A stretch of DNA of 64,000 nucleotides, taken from the NCBI GenBank assembly GCA_030442035.1, contig JAUJEA010000007.1:62001-126000 (forward strand). Reading direction: 5' to 3'. Positions 18,935-28,282 of this stretch are shown here, piece by piece. Both the position numbers and the translations under genes were made by a program. Source of the stretch: Splendidivirga corallicola. Its GTDB lineage: Bacteria > Bacteroidota > Bacteroidia > Cytophagales > Cyclobacteriaceae. A model generated the notes under the pieces. That model was not told the DNA's origin. It saw nothing but the letters and a program-made list of their open reading frames with translations, and did no database searches. The first letter of the stretch is position 1. Each line of letters opens with the position of its first letter.

Positions 18935-19242
18935 AATATTTAGTGGTTTTTTTAAATATAACGCTATTTTATTAAAAATTGTTTATTTCAAAGATAAACT
19001 TTTTGCCGAAATTCAGTTTTAAGTCCGTTTAATGACATTTCTTAAAAATGATCAAAACAGCCCTATATTCCTAATAACCTACTTATTGTATTTATTCAAG
19101 AGGATCATTTCTCGTAAAATTGGTATAATATTGATCTCAAAATCTTTTAAAAAAAGAAAGAAATATCACATGATTTAAATCATAAAAATTGAACTTTTTC
19201 AATATTTTACAGAAATTATTGAACAATATTTAAACGATCTTC
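18935..19242. other. 308-bp gene-free region with FNR-like palindrome
   Basis: AT-rich. It contains ATGATTTAAATCAT (19170-19183), an inverted repeat with the TGAT-N4-ATCA spacing of CRP/FNR-type sites. Just after it lies TTGAACTTTTTCAA (19188-19201), another inverted repeat with five-base arms. No ORF or RNA gene was found. It is upstream of the 55-residue ORF and downstream of the lipoprotein gene, both on the minus strand. Confidence 0.45.
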
Positions 19243-19893
19243 TCACTCACAAATACGTAAATCTTTAAATTCAATTTCAATAGAGGTTGAATTATTCCTT
19301 AGAGCAACTTCTAAATTACCATTTAACCAATACACATTTGTTTTTTGTTTATTCTCAAAATCTGCCATCCCATATTCTTTGCTTAGATACTCACGCATCA
19401 TTCGGTAAGTAATCTCAGCATCTTCCAAAACTTCTCTGGATTCATCTAATAGTGATTTCAATAAGCCTCGTCCAAAATCCAAATCTTGCTCTCCATCCAA
19501 AAAATGATTGATGACCGGAGAGTTAACAATCTTAAGAATATGTAATCTATTATGATGAAATTCCGGTTTAAATAGCCATTTCAGGTTCCCTAACCCTTTT
19601 TCATCAAATTGATAGTAAAACAAATTGTATTCTTCCAACTTGAAAGTTTCATTCCTTAAAGAATCAGGAATGATCCTCTTAATGAGATTTAAGGCATACA
19701 AGCTATCCAATTTCTGGTCAAACAAAGTCTTGGAATCTCCAAAGGCAATGCCCAAAAAAATATCATTTATTTCCAAATCAGAGCTTAAAGAGTTTTTCTC
19801 CAGCTCGTCAAGAATCCTACGCTCAGAGGGTGAGCTCAAGCATGATGTCAGCATGCAGAAAACAAAAACAATATGACTTTTTCCCAGATTCAT
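19243..19893 (-). CDS. Putative lipoprotein
   Basis: 216 residues. The N-terminus MNLGKSHIVFVFCMLTSC is a lipoprotein signal with lipobox LTSC and lipidation Cys18. The rest is hydrophilic with mixed alpha/beta composition; no family recognised. Probably envelope-located. It stands alone, with gene-free DNA on both sides and a divergent OmpA-family gene 226 bp away. Confidence 0.7.
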   Translation of the reverse strand: MNLGKSHIVFVFCMLTSCLSSPSERRILDELEKNSLSSDLEINDIFLGIAFGDSKTLFDQKLDSLYALNLIKRIIPDSLRNETFKLEEYNLFYYQFDEKGLGNLKWLFKPEFHHNRLHILKIVNSPVINHFLDGEQDLDFGRGLLKSLLDESREVLEDAEITYRMMREYLSKEYGMADFENKQKTNVYWLNGNLEVALRNNSTSIEIEFKDLRICE

Positions 19894-20119
19894 AAAAACC
19901 TCTCAGATCTGAACACTTCGTTTCAGATATGTAATTAAACGCTATTTAAATAAATACATTTTTGAGTAAAAGGTTACATATGTGCCATAAACTATATATA
20001 TAATAAAAATTAGATGTTTAAAAAGGCTGCTTTGTACCAGTCTTTATTGTTATAAGATCACTGGAGTGATTACCCTAATTTATTTAAAGGGTATCATTAA
20101 TAGTAAAACTTTTGAATGG

Positions 20120-21298
20120 ATGGTTAAGTTTTTACAGGCGTTTATAATTTGTTTTATATTAATCAACTACTCTGCAAGTTCTCAAAATATGGTTCGCAAT
20201 CCAAGCTTTGAGTCATCCTTATCATGTCCAATGGGATTGGATGAACTCATGGTCTGTAACTTCTGGGAACCCTTTGGAACTAACCATCCATCACCGGATT
20301 ATTTTAAGGGATGTGCGAATCCCGAAACAGTAGGAGCTCCGGAAAACGCATTCGGTTATCAGCAGGCAAAATCGGGAAATGCTTACGTAGGGTTGATTGG
20401 TTACCTGAGCATTGATAGTAAAAACAAGCAAAATTGGGAGCTTTCCAACAACCACAGAGAATTTATTCAAACCAAACTGAAAGAACCTTTAAGACCAAAT
20501 CAGAAGTATTATGCGGAATTCCATATCAATCTGGTCGAGGATTGCGACTATGTGATATCAAGTCTTGGAATGCTGCTTTCTGAAGAAAAACCAGAATTGA
20601 CCTGGGCGAAAATACAATTTGAATACCATAAACCTCAGATACAGAGTGACTCCACAAGGCTTTTGGATAATGCCGATAGATGGGTAAAAATATCAGGAAC
20701 CTTTGTAGCCAATGGAGAAGAAAAATATCTTACGATCGGTAATTTTAGCAATGATGAAAATACCGTTGTAGAGAGAAACACTGTGAAAAAGAATAAAAAT
20801 GTTTTCAGGAATAAGCATCTTCCCAAGATGGCCTATTACCTCATTGATGATGTGAAGCTAACTCCAGTAGATAGTCTTGGATATTTTGAAGCACATCCGA
20901 TTTTGGTTTCCAATGAAAAAATTCAGAGTGATTATTTTGGGCCACTAATCATTGGTAGTGAAGTCACTCTTGACAATATTTATTTTGAGTTCGACAAGGC
21001 AATCCTTTTACCTGGATCCTTCGATGAACTCAATAAGTTAGTCGACTTACTTAATGAAAATCCTGAAATACAAATAAAGATTGAAGGTCATACAGATGGC
21101 GTTGGTAGCAATCATTATAATCTCAATCTTTCAAAACAAAGAGCCAAAGCGGTAACTGATTATTTAGCCAGTCAGGGTATTTCCAGGGAAAGAGTGTCTC
21201 ATGTTGGATATGGAAAGAATTATCCAATAGCAGATAATACAACGGAGGACGGAAGGGCTCTAAACAGAAGAGTTAAGTTTGTGGTTATCAAGAGATAA
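20120..21298 (+). CDS. OmpA-family outer-membrane protein
   Basis: 392 residues from ATG 20120, chosen because it begins a clean signal peptide (MVKFLQAFIICFILINYSAS); an in-frame ATG at 20066 would add 18 residues before it. The N-terminal ~260 residues form a beta-rich domain beginning NMVRNPSFE, like the carbohydrate-binding-module-type modules seen in Bacteroidota surface proteins. The C-terminal OmpA/MotB domain (from ~IYFEFDKA, with GHTDGVG, NLSKQRA and NRRVKF) binds peptidoglycan. Probably tethers the outer membrane or a surface structure to the wall. Confidence 0.87.
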   Translation: MVKFLQAFIICFILINYSASSQNMVRNPSFESSLSCPMGLDELMVCNFWEPFGTNHPSPDYFKGCANPETVGAPENAFGYQQAKSGNAYVGLIGYLSIDSKNKQNWELSNNHREFIQTKLKEPLRPNQKYYAEFHINLVEDCDYVISSLGMLLSEEKPELTWAKIQFEYHKPQIQSDSTRLLDNADRWVKISGTFVANGEEKYLTIGNFSNDENTVVERNTVKKNKNVFRNKHLPKMAYYLIDDVKLTPVDSLGYFEAHPILVSNEKIQSDYFGPLIIGSEVTLDNIYFEFDKAILLPGSFDELNKLVDLLNENPEIQIKIEGHTDGVGSNHYNLNLSKQRAKAVTDYLASQGISRERVSHVGYGKNYPIADNTTEDGRALNRRVKFVVIKR

Positions 21299-21382
21299 CC
21301 TTACCAGCGTTCGTATCTCTGAGAAATTGAAGTAGCACTTTGGTATCTTTTTTGCATATTTAATTTAAATAAAGATATCGCA

Positions 21383-21487
21383 ATGCAAGATCTGATCCTA
21401 TCAATAGTTTTTATGATCACTCTTCCAGTCTTGGCAATTGCTTTTGGTAAATTGTTTGGCTGGATCACAAAGAAAATTCTTTGGTAA
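21383..21487 (+). CDS. Possible 34-aa membrane peptide
   Basis: ATG at 21383, stop at 21485-21487. The product begins MQDLILSIVFMITLPVLAIA, is almost wholly hydrophobic for residues 3-27, and ends with a Lys-containing tail (ITKKILW). It sits in a 329-bp interval between an OmpA-family gene and an NTF2-like gene, both +. No family recognised. Too short for statistical support, so conservation is the test. Confidence 0.4.
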   Translation: MQDLILSIVFMITLPVLAIAFGKLFGWITKKILW

Positions 21488-21627
21488 AATTTTTTGTCCA
21501 AAGGCCATGCCCTACAGTTAATCTTACTGTGAGGTGAGTTTCTCATATAACTTACAATTCCTCTACAAATTATATTTATTTTACTAACTTTAGTTGAGAT
21601 CAATTCAAAAACTCAAACGTTAAACCC

Positions 21628-22086
21628 ATGAAAAACAAAAAGTTAGTAATCCTTGTTGTTGTCTTATGCTGTATTCCTTTTTTTGCGTTCAAATATTTTT
21701 CTGATAAAGCCGAAGCAAAGGAGGAAGTAAAGTCCTTAATTGAAAAAGCCTATATTCATGGGGCTTTCAATGAATTAAACCCTGAGGCCATGGCGAACGG
21801 CTTTCATCCCGATTTCTCGATCTATTCCGCGAAAGGAGAAGAAATAGACAAGTATCCAATTAAGAATTGGGTTGAGAGTGTTCGTAAAAGAAAAGCAGAT
21901 CCGGATTTTGACCCATCCAAAAATAAATGGGAACATAAATTTGCCAATGTCGATGTCACCGGTGCCTCAGCTGCTGCCAAGATCGAACTTTACAAAGATG
22001 GCAAAAAGGTGTATACAGATTATCTTTCTTTGCTCAAATTCCCAAGTGGCTGGAAAATTGTAGCTAAGGTTTATCACAAGCATTAA
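21628..22086 (+). CDS. NTF2-like (lumazine-binding-type) exported protein
   Basis: 152 residues. An N-terminal hydrophobic segment (residues 5-22) serves as a signal or membrane anchor. The rest matches the SnoaL/NTF2-like fold group annotated as putative lumazine-binding (PF12893-like): EEVKSLIEKAYIHGAF, then FHPDFSIYS, and the final strands DYLSLLKFPSGWKIVAKVYHKH. Ligand and role unknown; many members are non-enzymatic. It converges on proline dehydrogenase with an inverted repeat at the junction. Confidence 0.82.
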   Translation: MKNKKLVILVVVLCCIPFFAFKYFSDKAEAKEEVKSLIEKAYIHGAFNELNPEAMANGFHPDFSIYSAKGEEIDKYPIKNWVESVRKRKADPDFDPSKNKWEHKFANVDVTGASAAAKIELYKDGKKVYTDYLSLLKFPSGWKIVAKVYHKH

Positions 22087-22094
22087 AATAAGGA

Positions 22095-22129
22095 GAATGG
22101 CAGGTATCATAAATTAGCTCCTGCCGTTC
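22095..22129. terminator. Inverted repeat at convergent junction
   Basis: GAATGGCAGG (22095-22104) pairs with CCTGCCGTTC (22120-22129), ten pairs with one G-U. On the + strand it is followed by a pyrimidine-rich TGTCCTTTCTTTC. The right arm lies within the last codons of the proline dehydrogenase gene. Probably terminates the NTF2-like transcript. Confidence 0.5.
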
Positions 22130-23310
22130 TGTCCTTTCTTTCTTCTTATCAGCTCTTTTTTTATTAATTGAAATTCCCGGTTAGTCTGACCAGCAATAGC
22201 GGAGTTTTCTGCAGCTCTCCGGATCAAATATGGCATTACTGATCTGACAGGTCCATAGGGTACGTACTTTGCTACGTTATAGCCAGACTTGGCTAGGTTA
22301 TATGAGATATTATCGCTCATTCCATATAACTGAGCAAAATATATATCAGGGTCATTTTTACTCAACGCTTTTTCTTCTATTAATTGCGTTAAATAGTAAT
22401 TACTATATTCATTATGTGAGCCTGAACATAAGGATATTCTATCTTTATTCTCAATGCAGAATAACAAAGCTCTATTATAGTCATTATCGGTATCTTCCTT
22501 TGTTATTTGAATCGGACTTTCGTAGCCTAACTCTTCCGCTCTTTCTCTTTCTTTCTCCAAATAGGCTCCTCGCACTAATTTTGCTCCCAAATAGTAATCC
22601 TCAGACTGAGCTTTACGGAATGCCTTCTTTAAGTTGTCAAGCATATCATGCCGATACATTTGATAAGTATTGTAAACTATGGCCTTCTCACGATTATATC
22701 TCCTCATCATTTCGTAGACCAGGTCATCAATAACATCCTGTATCCAACTTTCTTCCCCATCAATGAAGATCCTGACTCCCTTTTCATAAGCTCTTTTACA
22801 AAGAGCATCAACTCTTTCAATTACTTTTTCATAGGAACTGTGCTCTTCCTGACTTAATTCAATACCACTTTGTTTTTTAGTTAAAACATGTGTGGAAGCA
22901 ATTCCTGTTACCTTGAAAACACTAAATGGAATACTCTCGGTATCTGATGCCTTTTCTATAGTTCTGTGGATTTCTTTGGCCGTAACATCAAAACCGTGTT
23001 CATTTTTCTCTCCTTCCACTGAATAATCGAGAATGGTTCCAATATTGTATTTACCAAGCTCCTGAATAGTTTTTTCACTATCTTCAATTGTTTCCCCTCC
23101 GCAGAAATGCTCGAACACTGTATGTTTGATGAGACCCTTTATAGGGAACCTGATACCCAAAAGAAAAGTTATCAAAATATTCCCTACTTTTACCAACTTA
23201 TTAAAATTCATGCTTCCAAACAGATAGTACATTTTTCGCAAGCGCCTATTCGATTTGGAAGAGAAGGCTATAGAAGTATCGTCAAATGAAACGTTTTTTT
23301 TCGGATCCAT
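22114..23310 (-). CDS. Proline dehydrogenase
   Basis: FAD-dependent enzyme oxidising proline to pyrroline-5-carboxylate, the first step of proline catabolism. The 398-residue monofunctional form has the TIM-barrel segments AKLVRGAYLEKERERA and the C-terminal YLIRRAAENS, whose paired arginines bind the substrate carboxylate. No P5C dehydrogenase gene is adjacent. A TATATTTG box lies 18 bp before the start codon on the minus strand. Confidence 0.94.
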   Translation of the reverse strand: MDPKKNVSFDDTSIAFSSKSNRRLRKMYYLFGSMNFNKLVKVGNILITFLLGIRFPIKGLIKHTVFEHFCGGETIEDSEKTIQELGKYNIGTILDYSVEGEKNEHGFDVTAKEIHRTIEKASDTESIPFSVFKVTGIASTHVLTKKQSGIELSQEEHSSYEKVIERVDALCKRAYEKGVRIFIDGEESWIQDVIDDLVYEMMRRYNREKAIVYNTYQMYRHDMLDNLKKAFRKAQSEDYYLGAKLVRGAYLEKERERAEELGYESPIQITKEDTDNDYNRALLFCIENKDRISLCSGSHNEYSNYYLTQLIEEKALSKNDPDIYFAQLYGMSDNISYNLAKSGYNVAKYVPYGPVRSVMPYLIRRAAENSAIAGQTNREFQLIKKELIRRKKGQNGRS

Positions 23311-23327
23311 GATGTTGTTTTGAGCCG

Positions 23328-23335
23328 CAAATATA
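23328..23335 (-). promoter_or_regulatory. -7 element of proline dehydrogenase promoter
   Basis: TATATTTG read on the minus strand matches TAnnTTTG. A TTTG about 24 bases upstream could be the -33 element, slightly wider than usual. The predicted leader is only about ten bases. Confidence 0.4.
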
Positions 23336-23479
23336 AAAAAACAAAAAGTGAATTGATCTCAAAAAATTTGATTATTCCAAGGACACACAAAATTAACCGC
23401 TTCTGATCTAAAGTAAAACTTTGTAAGCAACTAGGTCAATAATGATCAAAGGATCGCTAAAATAATATTGTAAGAATTA

Positions 23480-24541
23480 ATGGTGATGATTGGCAAACAA
23501 GAAATAATAATTACAACTGAAATCAAAGGCATTTTAAAGGAACTTTTTACTTCAAAAAAATATACAAAAATTGGTGTTTTAGTAGATGAAAATACCAGGA
23601 CGCATTGTTATCCATTGATCATTGATAGTTTACCGAAGCACAATGTTTTTGAAATAAAAAGTGGAGAAGAAGAAAAGGAGTTATCTACTTGTGAGCAGAT
23701 CTGGCTGGAAATGACAAACGCCCATTTTGACAGGAACTCCTTATTGATCAACCTCGGGGGTGGTGTGATCGGAGATATGGGAGGGTTCTGCGCAAGCACA
23801 TTTAAAAGAGGAATTGAATTTATCAATTTGCCTACTACCCTATTATCTCAGGTTGATGCCAGTGTCGGGGGAAAGCTAGGTATTGATTTTCATGGCTTCA
23901 AGAATCATATTGGCGTTTTTCAAGAGCCTCGGATGGTTTTAATTGATCCCACATTCTTAGAAACACTGGATCCACGTGAGCTCAGATCTGGTTTTGCAGA
24001 AGTAATAAAGCATAGTTTAATACGTGACAAAACACATTGGTTGGAATTAACACAGAAAGAATTAAGCCAGCACGATTGGTCTAAAATTATTGAGCATAGC
24101 ATCAATATAAAGAAAAGCGTAGTAGCAAGTGATCCTTTGGAAAATGGGCTTAGGAAAATCTTGAACTTTGGTCATACCATCGGTCATGCTATCGAAAGCT
24201 ATTATTTGAAAATTAAAGGGAAAAGGCTTTTACACGGAGAAGCCATTGCTATTGGAATGATTGCAGAATCATTTTTATCCGAAGAGAAACTTTCTTTGTC
24301 CAAAAATGAATTAATAGATATACAGGAATTTATTATTAAGATTTTTGGAGCTCCAAAAATCGACAATGGTGATTTGGAAAAAATTGTGCAACTGACATAT
24401 CAGGACAAAAAAAATACAGGGAAGATTATCAATGGAACATTGCTTAGTGCTGTGGGATCTGCTGAATTTGACATTCCTCTCCAGCCCAAAGAAATTGAAG
24501 GGGGACTAAAATATTATCAAGAGTTGACCAATAAGAATTAA
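23480..24541 (+). CDS. aroB: 3-dehydroquinate synthase
   Basis: Second step of the shikimate pathway: DAHP to 3-dehydroquinate, using NAD+ and a divalent metal. The 353-residue protein shows GGGVIGDMGGF, PTTLLSQVDASVGGKLGIDF, the substrate Lys in the region AEVIKH, and the metal-binding His in NFGHTIGHAIE and LLHGEA. aroA lies 360 bp downstream on the same strand, separated by the oppositely oriented ytxH-like gene, so the two aro genes are linked but not directly contiguous. Confidence 0.97.
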   Translation: MVMIGKQEIIITTEIKGILKELFTSKKYTKIGVLVDENTRTHCYPLIIDSLPKHNVFEIKSGEEEKELSTCEQIWLEMTNAHFDRNSLLINLGGGVIGDMGGFCASTFKRGIEFINLPTTLLSQVDASVGGKLGIDFHGFKNHIGVFQEPRMVLIDPTFLETLDPRELRSGFAEVIKHSLIRDKTHWLELTQKELSQHDWSKIIEHSINIKKSVVASDPLENGLRKILNFGHTIGHAIESYYLKIKGKRLLHGEAIAIGMIAESFLSEEKLSLSKNELIDIQEFIIKIFGAPKIDNGDLEKIVQLTYQDKKNTGKIINGTLLSAVGSAEFDIPLQPKEIEGGLKYYQELTNKN

Positions 24542-24603
24542 ATTAACTCTGGTTTGAAAGATCTGTGGGATGTTTAAATCAAAAAGAAGCTTAATAGAGT
24601 AGG

Positions 24604-24795
24604 TTAGACTAAATCTCTAACATGAGGTGTTAAGTGCTCCAAATTCTCTTTGATGTTCTTACTGATTTCATTCGCTTTCTTGGTTATTTGCTCTCTTGTT
24701 TTTTTACCACTCTCTGGTGCAAATAACAAACCTGCTAAGGCTCCGGCGGCAGCTCCTCCCAAGAATGTTAAGAATATTTTTCCTGAAGTTTTCAT
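24604..24795 (-). CDS. YtxH domain-containing small protein
   Basis: 63 residues. One Gly/Ala-rich membrane segment (~8-26: FLTFLGGAAAGALAGLLFA), then APESGKKTREQI, the family signature, and an amphipathic helical tail. YtxH proteins are small membrane-linked proteins, often stress-related in Firmicutes and of unknown role in Bacteroidota. Sits between aroB and aroA on the opposite strand. Confidence 0.88.
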   Translation of the reverse strand: MKTSGKIFLTFLGGAAAGALAGLLFAPESGKKTREQITKKANEISKNIKENLEHLTPHVRDLV

Positions 24796-24899
24796 AATTT
24801 TTAAAAGATATTTCTATAAACTTTGCGTTAATTTGAACTACAAACTAACTCTTGCTAAATTTAAATTTTTTCTTAGTATAATATTAACTCATTAAACGT

Positions 24900-26147
24900 T
24901 TGAATACCTACAAAAGTTGTAAAATTTCTTACACAAATCATATAAAAATCCAAGATATTCAACTCCCCGCTTCAAAAAGCGAAAGCAACCGAGTTTTGAT
25001 CATCAATGCGCTTAGCCAAAGCCCCGGAAAGCTTAGTAATATTTCAGAAGCAAGGGATACAAAAACCATGCAAAAATTGCTTTCCAGTCAAGAAAAGATA
25101 TTGGATGTTTTGGATGCAGGCACAACCATGCGTTTTCTAACTGCTTATCAAGCAATTAACAAAGACGAACGAATACTTACCGGTACCGCCAGAATGTGCG
25201 AAAGACCAATTGAAATTTTGGTTAATTCATTAACTGAAATCGGCGCTAATATAGAATATCAAAAAGATGAAGGATACCCACCAATTCTATTGAAAGCTTT
25301 CAGTGATCAAAAGAAAAAGGATATAGCCGTGAGAGGTGATATAAGCAGTCAATATATTTCGGCTTTACTCATGATTGCCCCGGTACTGCCTCAGGGTCTG
25401 AATATAACTTTAACCGGCCGTGTAATGAGCAGACCATATATTGAGATGACTCGAAAATTGATGGAGCGATTTGGTGTCAAAACGGAATGGGTGGATAATG
25501 TCATAAAAATCTCCTCACAATCGTATTCCAGTGGTGAATATACCATTGAATCAGATTGGTCCGGCGCAAGTTATTGGTATAGCTTTGTAGCCCTGGCCGA
25601 AACTGCGGAGGTTAAATTATTAGGGCTTAGAAAAAACTCCTGGCAAGGAGATATTAAGATTGCCGAAATAATGTCATCTCTTGGTGTTGAATCAACCTTC
25701 TTAGAGGATGGTGTTATATTAACAAAGACTGATCACAAAAGTAAAGTAGAGATTGATTTCAGTAATTGTCCTGACCTGGCACAAACAGTTTGTGTGGTGT
25801 GTGCTATTAAAGGAATTCGGTGTGAGATGGTTGGTTTGGAAAGTTTGAGAATAAAAGAAACAGATCGGATTGCTGCATTGCAAAATGAACTGGCGAAAAT
25901 AGATGCAAAACTTCTGGAAACAGAAGAAAATTCGAAATGGGAGTTAATACCCAGAGATCTTTCAAAACCCGTTAATAAGTCAATAACTTTTGATACCTAT
26001 CATGATCATAGAATGGCGATGGCACTGGCTCCTGTTTGTACACAAACAAACATTATTATAGATGATCCGTCGGTTGTAAACAAATCATACCCTGGTTTTT
26101 GGAATGATTTGGAAAAGGTGGGAATCAAATTAGAACAAGTCCTTTAA
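24900..26147 (+). CDS. aroA: 3-phosphoshikimate 1-carboxyvinyltransferase (EPSP synthase)
   Basis: Sixth step of the shikimate pathway, joining shikimate 3-phosphate and PEP. At 415 residues it is normal length. Recognised blocks: PASKSESNR (~23-31), DAGTTMRFL (PEP site), SQYISALLMIAP, and RIKETDRIAAL. The predicted start is TTG at 24900, there being no in-frame ATG before the conserved SKSESNR region. The last four bases overlap the convergent metal-receptor gene. Confidence 0.95.
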   Translation: MNTYKSCKISYTNHIKIQDIQLPASKSESNRVLIINALSQSPGKLSNISEARDTKTMQKLLSSQEKILDVLDAGTTMRFLTAYQAINKDERILTGTARMCERPIEILVNSLTEIGANIEYQKDEGYPPILLKAFSDQKKKDIAVRGDISSQYISALLMIAPVLPQGLNITLTGRVMSRPYIEMTRKLMERFGVKTEWVDNVIKISSQSYSSGEYTIESDWSGASYWYSFVALAETAEVKLLGLRKNSWQGDIKIAEIMSSLGVESTFLEDGVILTKTDHKSKVEIDFSNCPDLAQTVCVVCAIKGIRCEMVGLESLRIKETDRIAALQNELAKIDAKLLETEENSKWELIPRDLSKPVNKSITFDTYHDHRMAMALAPVCTQTNIIIDDPSVVNKSYPGFWNDLEKVGIKLEQVL

Positions 26148-26932
26148 GCTTTCATATTCTTACCTAATGCTTGAAAATAAGGTATGGCATATTGTAATCT
26201 GGTTCCATACCAGGAAAACATTTCGCCATCTGCCAAAAAGATTTTTGACCGTGGTGAAATTTCTTTGAACTCATCAATATGTTTCTGCTTGAAGGGGAAA
26301 GGCTCCGATGAAAGGAGTATTACCTCTGGACTGTGCTTGTAAATCTCATCAGGAGAGATCTCATAATACCTGTCTTGTTTTGATGCCAAATTCATAAAAC
26401 CGCATCTTTCCAGCATATCATCGATAAAAGTTCCGCCTCCCACAACCATATATGGCTTTCTCCATATAAAATAGAGTGCAGTGGCACTGACGTTAAGGTG
26501 AAAATCATCAAAATCTTTTCCTAATCCATTCACCAACCGGATTGACTGCTCTTCTTTACCTGTTATCTTCCCTAATGAGTTCATCATATGGAAAGCATCC
26601 GATAATGTGGTTATGTCACTCATCCAAACCGGAAAATCTTTTTTTAGTTCCTCAATACCCTCTTTATAATTTTCTTCTTTATTGCCAATAATAATATCCG
26701 GAGAAATATTTCTGATCTTTTCGAAATTGAATTTTTTTGTACCACCAATCTTTTGAATTTTTTGGACCTGGTTCTTTGGATGAATACAGAACTTGGTGAT
26801 TCCACGAATCTCTTTTTCCAAACCCAGATCAAACAGAAATTCAGTTTGGGAGGGTACTAAGGAAACGATTTTCCCTGGTGGATAGGCAAAGGTTATCTCA
26901 AACCCCATTTGATCGATCACTGTCCTTACCAT
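26144..26932 (-). CDS. Helical-backbone metal receptor (BtuF/FecB-like fold), no signal peptide
   Basis: 262 residues resembling class III periplasmic binding proteins for cobalamin or iron chelates: KIVSLVPSQTEFLFDLGL, then IGGTKKFNFEKI and SPDIIIGNKEEN, and a C-terminal lobe with SPEVILLSSEPFPF. There is no signal peptide, no lipobox and no ABC permease or ATPase beside it, so it probably acts in the cytoplasm. Ligand unknown. Lies nine bp downstream of the saccharopine dehydrogenase-like gene, so the two are likely co-transcribed. Confidence 0.82.
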   Translation of the reverse strand: MVRTVIDQMGFEITFAYPPGKIVSLVPSQTEFLFDLGLEKEIRGITKFCIHPKNQVQKIQKIGGTKKFNFEKIRNISPDIIIGNKEENYKEGIEELKKDFPVWMSDITTLSDAFHMMNSLGKITGKEEQSIRLVNGLGKDFDDFHLNVSATALYFIWRKPYMVVGGGTFIDDMLERCGFMNLASKQDRYYEISPDEIYKHSPEVILLSSEPFPFKQKHIDEFKEISPRSKIFLADGEMFSWYGTRLQYAIPYFQALGKNMKA

Positions 26933-26941
26933 ATGGGTTAT

Positions 26942-28282
26942 TTACTCAACGGAAATTTCCTGTTCTATGAAAGTTACCCCGGCTTCTGCCAGGCCGTTTA
27001 GAATAGGATCATAAATTTCTTCAATGATTGGAATTTGAACACCCTTTGCTTTAATCTCTCCTTTCAATATAAGTTCTGCTGCAATACCCAATGGTAAACC
27101 AACAGTTTTTGCCATAGCGGTATCTTCGGCATTTTCTCCTTTGACAACAGAATGAGAATGGATTTTTTTAGGTTGACCATTTTCAAGGTATTCAAATTTA
27201 TGCCACATAACAATCATGTCTTTATCATGTTCATCAATGGTCCATTTCTTCTTCAAGATGTGTTCAAGGATTTGAGCTGGTGTTCCCTTTTCAATACCTA
27301 TCAGTTCATCTTCAAATACCCCAAGCCATCTCAGTTTAAACATCTCTTCCGAGTCGATATCCAAATGAAGATAGTGCGCCAATTTTAGTTCAACAGAATC
27401 ATGTGGATTGTAAGAAAGGAATGAATTAATAAATTGGCGATGTGTCATTTTATCAACTCCTTCCAGATAATAACTGTCTTCAGTGGCTCCAAGTTGTACA
27501 AAAAGATCCCATGCTCTGCAATACCCGGGTCTCCGGAATGTTCCCCTGTACAATGTTTCTATATCCTCCAAACCATATACCTCAAGATACTTGAGCGAAT
27601 CACGATTAGCATACCCTTCAAAATATCCATATTCCGGAATTTCAACAATTTCCGTTCTCCTGAATAATCTGTGATAAGGAATGTATTTGTATCTACCTTC
27701 TTGAATAAACTTAACAGTTCCCTGTCCGGCCAACACAACATTTCTGGGATTCCAGGTAAATTTATACTTCCAGGGATTGTGCTCTTCAGACTCGGGAGCC
27801 AGTAGGCCTCCTGTAAAAGTTTCAAAGGTTGTTAGCTTGTTTCCACTTTTTCTAATTTTATTGATGACCCTCATGGCCGACATATGATCGATCCCTGGAT
27901 CCAAACCACATTCCATCAGAAAAATCAATCCTTTCGCCTTAGCATCATTATCCAGTGTTTTTATTTCATCGGATACATAGGACGCTGTCAGAAGATTTTT
28001 GGAATGCTCCAGGCATGCTTCGGCTGCATGAATGTGTAATGACGCTGGTAGCATGGAGATGACGATATCTGCTTTCGAGATTTCTTCATTTCTTTGCTTT
28101 TCATTAAATATATCAAATGTCAATGCATAAGCATTGTCATAACCTTGTACCTTGCTTTTTGCCAACTGGATATCAAAATCGGCCACTACCACTTCCCAGC
28201 CATATGTATTATTAATATTCAACAGATATTTAATTAAAGAAGTGGCAGATCTTCCTGCGCCCAGAATTAATATTCTTTTCAT
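26942..28282 (-). CDS. Saccharopine dehydrogenase-like oxidoreductase
   Basis: 446 residues from ATG 28282; upstream in-frame codons to 28318 are less likely because MKRILILGAGRS directly begins the Rossmann fold. NAD(P)-binding GAGRSATSLIKYL, then MECGLDPGIDHMSA and FTGGLLAPESEEHNPWKYKFTW, are typical of the glutamate-forming saccharopine dehydrogenase (LYS9-like) group, which acts in lysine metabolism. No lysine-ketoglutarate reductase domain is attached. Related carboxynorspermidine synthases share the fold, so the substrate is not certain. Confidence 0.88.
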   Translation of the reverse strand: MKRILILGAGRSATSLIKYLLNINNTYGWEVVVADFDIQLAKSKVQGYDNAYALTFDIFNEKQRNEEISKADIVISMLPASLHIHAAEACLEHSKNLLTASYVSDEIKTLDNDAKAKGLIFLMECGLDPGIDHMSAMRVINKIRKSGNKLTTFETFTGGLLAPESEEHNPWKYKFTWNPRNVVLAGQGTVKFIQEGRYKYIPYHRLFRRTEIVEIPEYGYFEGYANRDSLKYLEVYGLEDIETLYRGTFRRPGYCRAWDLFVQLGATEDSYYLEGVDKMTHRQFINSFLSYNPHDSVELKLAHYLHLDIDSEEMFKLRWLGVFEDELIGIEKGTPAQILEHILKKKWTIDEHDKDMIVMWHKFEYLENGQPKKIHSHSVVKGENAEDTAMAKTVGLPLGIAAELILKGEIKAKGVQIPIIEEIYDPILNGLAEAGVTFIEQEISVE

